This document shows, one piece after another, positions 6,857 through 9,244 of a stretch of 9,244 bases of DNA; the stretch's first letter is position 1, and every line of letters starts with the position of its first letter. The notes below the pieces were generated by a model, which saw only the letters and a list, made by a program, of their open reading frames with translations, did no database searches and was not told the DNA's origin. Source of the DNA: Gemmatimonadota bacterium. Lineage in GTDB: Bacteria > Gemmatimonadota > Gemmatimonadetes > Gemmatimonadales > Gemmatimonadaceae. A program made the position numbers and the translations under genes. The stretch is from positions 1 to 9,244 of the forward strand of contig JARIET010000098.1 of the NCBI GenBank assembly GCA_031127185.1, in the 5' to 3' direction.

Positions 6857-7003
6857 GGTGGGGCTCCTGGGACGGACCGGGATGATCCGATGAATCCCCA
6901 AATGTGCGATGTGGGGTGGGGGACGGCAACGCGCAGGGCGCGGGATGGCGGACGCGTCACATGCCTCGTAGCATCTGTCAGGTAACCCTCTCCCGAGAAA
7001 ACC
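6857..7003. other. Divergent intergenic region between M28 and P1 peptidase genes
   Basis: This 147-bp region must carry the promoters of both divergent secreted-peptidase genes, unless the P1 gene is read from a more distant start. I see no strong sigma-70 pair. On the + strand TAGCAT at 6969-6974 is a poor -10 candidate without a good -35. A short imperfect inverted repeat, GGGAT (6879-6883) with ATCCC (6894-6898), lies just upstream of the M28 ribosome-binding site and could be an operator or chance. A G-rich stretch spans about 6911-6922. Confidence 0.4.
6864..6868 (-). promoter_or_regulatory. Ribosome-binding site of the M28 peptidase
   Basis: Read on the minus strand, AGGAG is followed by CCCCACC and then the GTG at 6856, an ideal 7-nt spacing. 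It decides the start codon in a frame that remains open for another 219 codons upstream, and places the signal peptide exactly at the N-terminus. Confidence 0.75.
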
Positions 7004-8257
7004 GTGCATCTCCGACGCCTCGCTGTGATCGCCGCGCTCTTGGCCGCCTCTGCTGCAGCTGATGCTCAGCGCCCACGGGCCCGCCAACTCGGCGTCCCAT
7101 TTGACGGCACCCCGGGCCCACTCAACGCCATCACCGACGTTGCGGGTGTTGAAGTCGGGTTCACGACGCTGATTCGCGGGGAAGGCCGCCGCATCGTGGG
7201 GCAGGGGCCGGTTCGCACCGGCGTGACCGCGATTCTCCCGCGCGGCAAGGCAACGCTCGAGCCTGTGTTCGCCGCGTTCTACGCCGGCAACGGCAACGGC
7301 GACATGACTGGCACGCATTGGATTGAAGAAACCGGTGTGCTCGAGACGCCGGTGATGATCACCAACACGCTTTCCGTAGGAACGGTGCGCGATGCGACCG
7401 TGGAGTGGATGGTCCAACGCAACGCGCCTGGCCCGTTCTGGTATCCCGTGTCGACGGAAACATCGGATGGCGGATTGAACGACATGAAGGGCCTGCACGT
7501 CAAGCGTGAGCATGCGATGCAGGCACTGGACAATGCGAAGGGCGGGCCAGTGGCCGAGGGAAACGTTGGCGGCGGCACGGGAATGAACTGCAATGGCTTC
7601 AAGGGCGGGTCGGGGACATCATCGCGCGTGCTGGCACAGGCCCAGGGGCGGTACACGGTCGGCGTTTTCGTCCAGTGCAACTATGGCTCGCGTTCGCAGC
7701 TGCGCATCGCAGGCATCCCGGTCGGTCGCGAGATCACGGGACGCGATCCATGCGTTGCGCAACGCCTTGACCCACCACTCACGGCGGCCGATGGCCGAGC
7801 GCTGCCGCTGTGCGGGACAACGCCGCCGCCAGAACAGATGCCCGCAGAAGATCCCGAACAGGGCTCGATCATCATCATCGTCGCCACCGATGCGCCGCTC
7901 TCACCCGATCAGCTGAAGCGCATGGTACGACGCGTGGCGCTCGGCATGGGGCGGATGGGTTCGATCAACGGCAACGGCTCGGGCGACATCTTCCTTGCGT
8001 TCTCAACGGCGAATCGCGGAGTCGACTGGGGCAACAGCGGGCGCTCCACGCTTCCGCCGCCGACCATGCAGCGGTTGGGTTCGGGCCTGATGGATCCGCT
8101 CTTCACTGCAACGGTCGAGGCCACCGAAGAGGCGATTGTGAACGCAATGGTGGCGGCGGAGACAATGGACGGCGCGGACTATCGCCGTTCCTGGAGGCTG
8201 CCGCACGATCAACTACAGGCGATCCTTCGCAAATACAATCGGCTCACGCTGCCGTAG
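7004..8257 (+). CDS. Secreted P1 family peptidase (DmpA-like, self-processing Ntn-type hydrolase)
   Basis: The 417-residue product matches family P1/S58, whose type member DmpA of Ochrobactrum anthropi is an L-aminopeptidase D-amidase/esterase. These precursors cleave themselves just before a Ser that becomes the N-terminal nucleophile of the beta chain. Here the site is G287-S288 in PEQGSIIIIVATDAPL, giving an alpha chain through 287 and a beta chain of 130 residues. S326 in NGNGSGDIFLAFSTAN lies 38 residues after S288, the same spacing as S250 to S288 in DmpA. Other conserved blocks are the ITDVAGVEVG opening, TSDGGLND, GNVGGGTGMNC and VQCNYG (N226, likely oxyanion Asn). A Sec signal peptide occupies residues 1-22 (LRRLAVIAALLAASAAADAQ). 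The start is GTG at 7004 with only a weak GAG upstream. A Cys-bracketed extension (C250 to C270) sits before the cleavage site. Substrate is unknown. Confidence 0.93.
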   Translation: MHLRRLAVIAALLAASAAADAQRPRARQLGVPFDGTPGPLNAITDVAGVEVGFTTLIRGEGRRIVGQGPVRTGVTAILPRGKATLEPVFAAFYAGNGNGDMTGTHWIEETGVLETPVMITNTLSVGTVRDATVEWMVQRNAPGPFWYPVSTETSDGGLNDMKGLHVKREHAMQALDNAKGGPVAEGNVGGGTGMNCNGFKGGSGTSSRVLAQAQGRYTVGVFVQCNYGSRSQLRIAGIPVGREITGRDPCVAQRLDPPLTAADGRALPLCGTTPPPEQMPAEDPEQGSIIIIVATDAPLSPDQLKRMVRRVALGMGRMGSINGNGSGDIFLAFSTANRGVDWGNSGRSTLPPPTMQRLGSGLMDPLFTATVEATEEAIVNAMVAAETMDGADYRRSWRLPHDQLQAILRKYNRLTLP

Positions 8258-8271
8258 CCGGGGCTCAGGTG

Positions 8272-9244
8272 TCAGTCGCTTCGAAGCGCGGAGTTGGGAT
8301 CCGCCTTCGCCGCGCGTCGGGCGGGCGCAAGGCCCGCGACAAGCGCCACGGTAAGTAGCGTCACGGCGACCACGGCAAAAACCACCGGATCGCGCGCCGA
8401 CTGATTGAAAAGCAGCGGCTGTACCTGGCTGCCCACGGCGTAGGCAATGGCCGCGCCTGCGGCGACACCGACGACAGCGACCGTGAGTGCCTGGCGAAGC
8501 ACGAGCGTGATCAGGTCGCGGGTCTGGGCGCCCAGGGCAACGCGAACGCCGAGTTCGTGCATGCGCTGCGCCACGTCATAGCCGATGACCCCGTAAAGTC
8601 CGATTGCGGCGACAACGAGCGCAAGAACACCGAACGCCAGGAACATCGTCGCGCCGAAGCGCCAGGCGCGCTGCTGGCCCGAGATCAGTTCATTCATCGG
8701 GCGCGTGGTCACGTACGCCTGACCGGGCATGACGAGCTGTACCGCCTTTCGTATCGACTCGGCGTTTGTTGTAGGATTTCCTCTCACGCGGGTCAGGAGA
8801 TAGCTGCCGCGCGCGGGAGAGTACTGCTCCAGCGGCATGTAGTATTGAAGTCGCTTGTCGTCCGCGGTGAGGTTGCGCTGGGCTGCGTCCTCAGCGACGC
8901 CGATGACGGTCGTATATGCCGCCGTGTCGCTCCCCACTCGCATCTGTTGGCCGAGGGCGTCCTTGCCGGGCCAGAGCGCTTTAGCCATTGATTCGCTGAC
9001 GACGGCCACGCGCTCGGTACCGGCGCGATCGCGCTCGTCGAAGGGGCGTCCGCGGATGATTCGCGTGCCCATCGCCTTGAAGTAGTCGGGAGTCGCGGTT
9101 TGATATGTGAACTGTCCGAGCTTGCGCACCGAATCGATTCCCGCGACTTCGAGCCGGGTGGACGATGTGCTCCAGAACGGCACGCTGCTGGCGAGCGCGG
9201 CGTACTCGACGTCGGGATGCGCCTGTGCGGTCTCAAGAATGCGA
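8272..9244 (-). CDS. ABC transporter permease, MacB/FtsX type (ADOP-like), N-terminal part beyond window
   Basis: Only the C-terminal 323 residues are inside; the frame is open to the right edge and full-length relatives are usually 800-900 residues (duplicated) or about 400. Residues 1-190 of the fragment are a MacB-type periplasmic core domain, recognisable by ATPDYFKAMGTRIIRGRPF and VSESMAKALWPGKDALGQQM. These are followed by a C-terminal FtsX domain with three membrane helices at about 198-221, 250-273 and 286-307. Between helices lies the coupling segment RMHELGVRVALGAQ, contacting the ATPase in characterised members. The tail PARRAAKADPNSALRSD is typical of the family. The style resembles ADOP permeases abundant in Acidobacteriota and Gemmatimonadota. 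No ATPase gene is visible here. A GTG at 9183 is in frame but internal, because coding similarity continues upstream of it. The gene converges on the P1 peptidase gene with a 14-nt gap. Confidence 0.9.
   Translation of the reverse strand, partial: RILETAQAHPDVEYAALASSVPFWSTSSTRLEVAGIDSVRKLGQFTYQTATPDYFKAMGTRIIRGRPFDERDRAGTERVAVVSESMAKALWPGKDALGQQMRVGSDTAAYTTVIGVAEDAAQRNLTADDKRLQYYMPLEQYSPARGSYLLTRVRGNPTTNAESIRKAVQLVMPGQAYVTTRPMNELISGQQRAWRFGATMFLAFGVLALVVAAIGLYGVIGYDVAQRMHELGVRVALGAQTRDLITLVLRQALTVAVVGVAAGAAIAYAVGSQVQPLLFNQSARDPVVFAVVAVTLLTVALVAGLAPARRAAKADPNSALRSD

Noticed and set aside
5762..6985. Long open frame of 407 codons on the + strand opposite the M28 gene
   Set aside because: It lies wholly antisense to a gene with all M28 ligands, a signal peptide and a good ribosome-binding site. 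Its translation is Arg/Gly/Ala-rich without domain or motif, as expected for a shadow in GC-rich DNA.
6857..7513. Upstream extension of the M28 frame giving an 833-residue protein
   Set aside because: The extra 219 residues have no signal or recognisable domain and are antisense to the P1 peptidase N-terminal region. AGGAG and the signal peptide fix the start at 6856.
8240..8260. Possible terminator: CGGCT and AGCCG arms around the P1 stop codon
   Set aside because: Only a 5-bp stem with an 11-nt loop and no following T-run, so it does not meet the pattern of an intrinsic terminator.

Overview
The window is a GC-rich, densely coded stretch of bacterial chromosome. No rRNA, tRNA, CRISPR array, insertion sequence or phage gene is visible. 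Abundant exported hydrolases (one with a Tat-type signal, three with Sec-type signals), Gly-rich inserts in a secreted M28 peptidase, and a MacB/FtsX-type permease resembling the ADOP group suggest Gemmatimonadota or, less likely, Acidobacteriota. This placement is inference from gene content and protein style; no phylogenetic marker is present.

Layout, left to right. (1) The C-terminal three quarters of a class V PLP-dependent aminotransferase (+), cut by the left edge, followed 6 nt later by a small three-helix membrane protein (+). (2) A non-coding leader of about 275 bp. (3) A + strand operon: a Tat-exported amidase-signature amidase, a serine beta-lactamase-fold (S12-like) hydrolase overlapping it by ATGA, and a 147-residue four-helix membrane protein 14 nt further on. 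(4) A secreted M28 zinc aminopeptidase with a PA-like insert on the - strand, convergent with the operon; the two facing stop codons share one CTAG palindrome. (5) A 147-bp divergent intergenic region. (6) A secreted P1/DmpA-type self-processing peptidase (+). (7) The C-terminal third of an ABC transporter permease (-), cut by the right edge.

Four consecutive enzymes (amidase, S12-like hydrolase, M28, P1) are all predicted to leave the cytoplasm and all act on amide, peptide or related ester bonds. A reasonable inference is an envelope or extracellular peptide/amide scavenging neighbourhood; substrates cannot be read from the sequence. Nothing amounts to a clear undescribed system. The most unusual local signals are a five-copy decamer with G-quadruplex potential over the start of the S12-like gene, Gly-rich insertions in the M28 enzyme, and a Cys-bracketed insertion just before the predicted self-cleavage site of the P1 enzyme.
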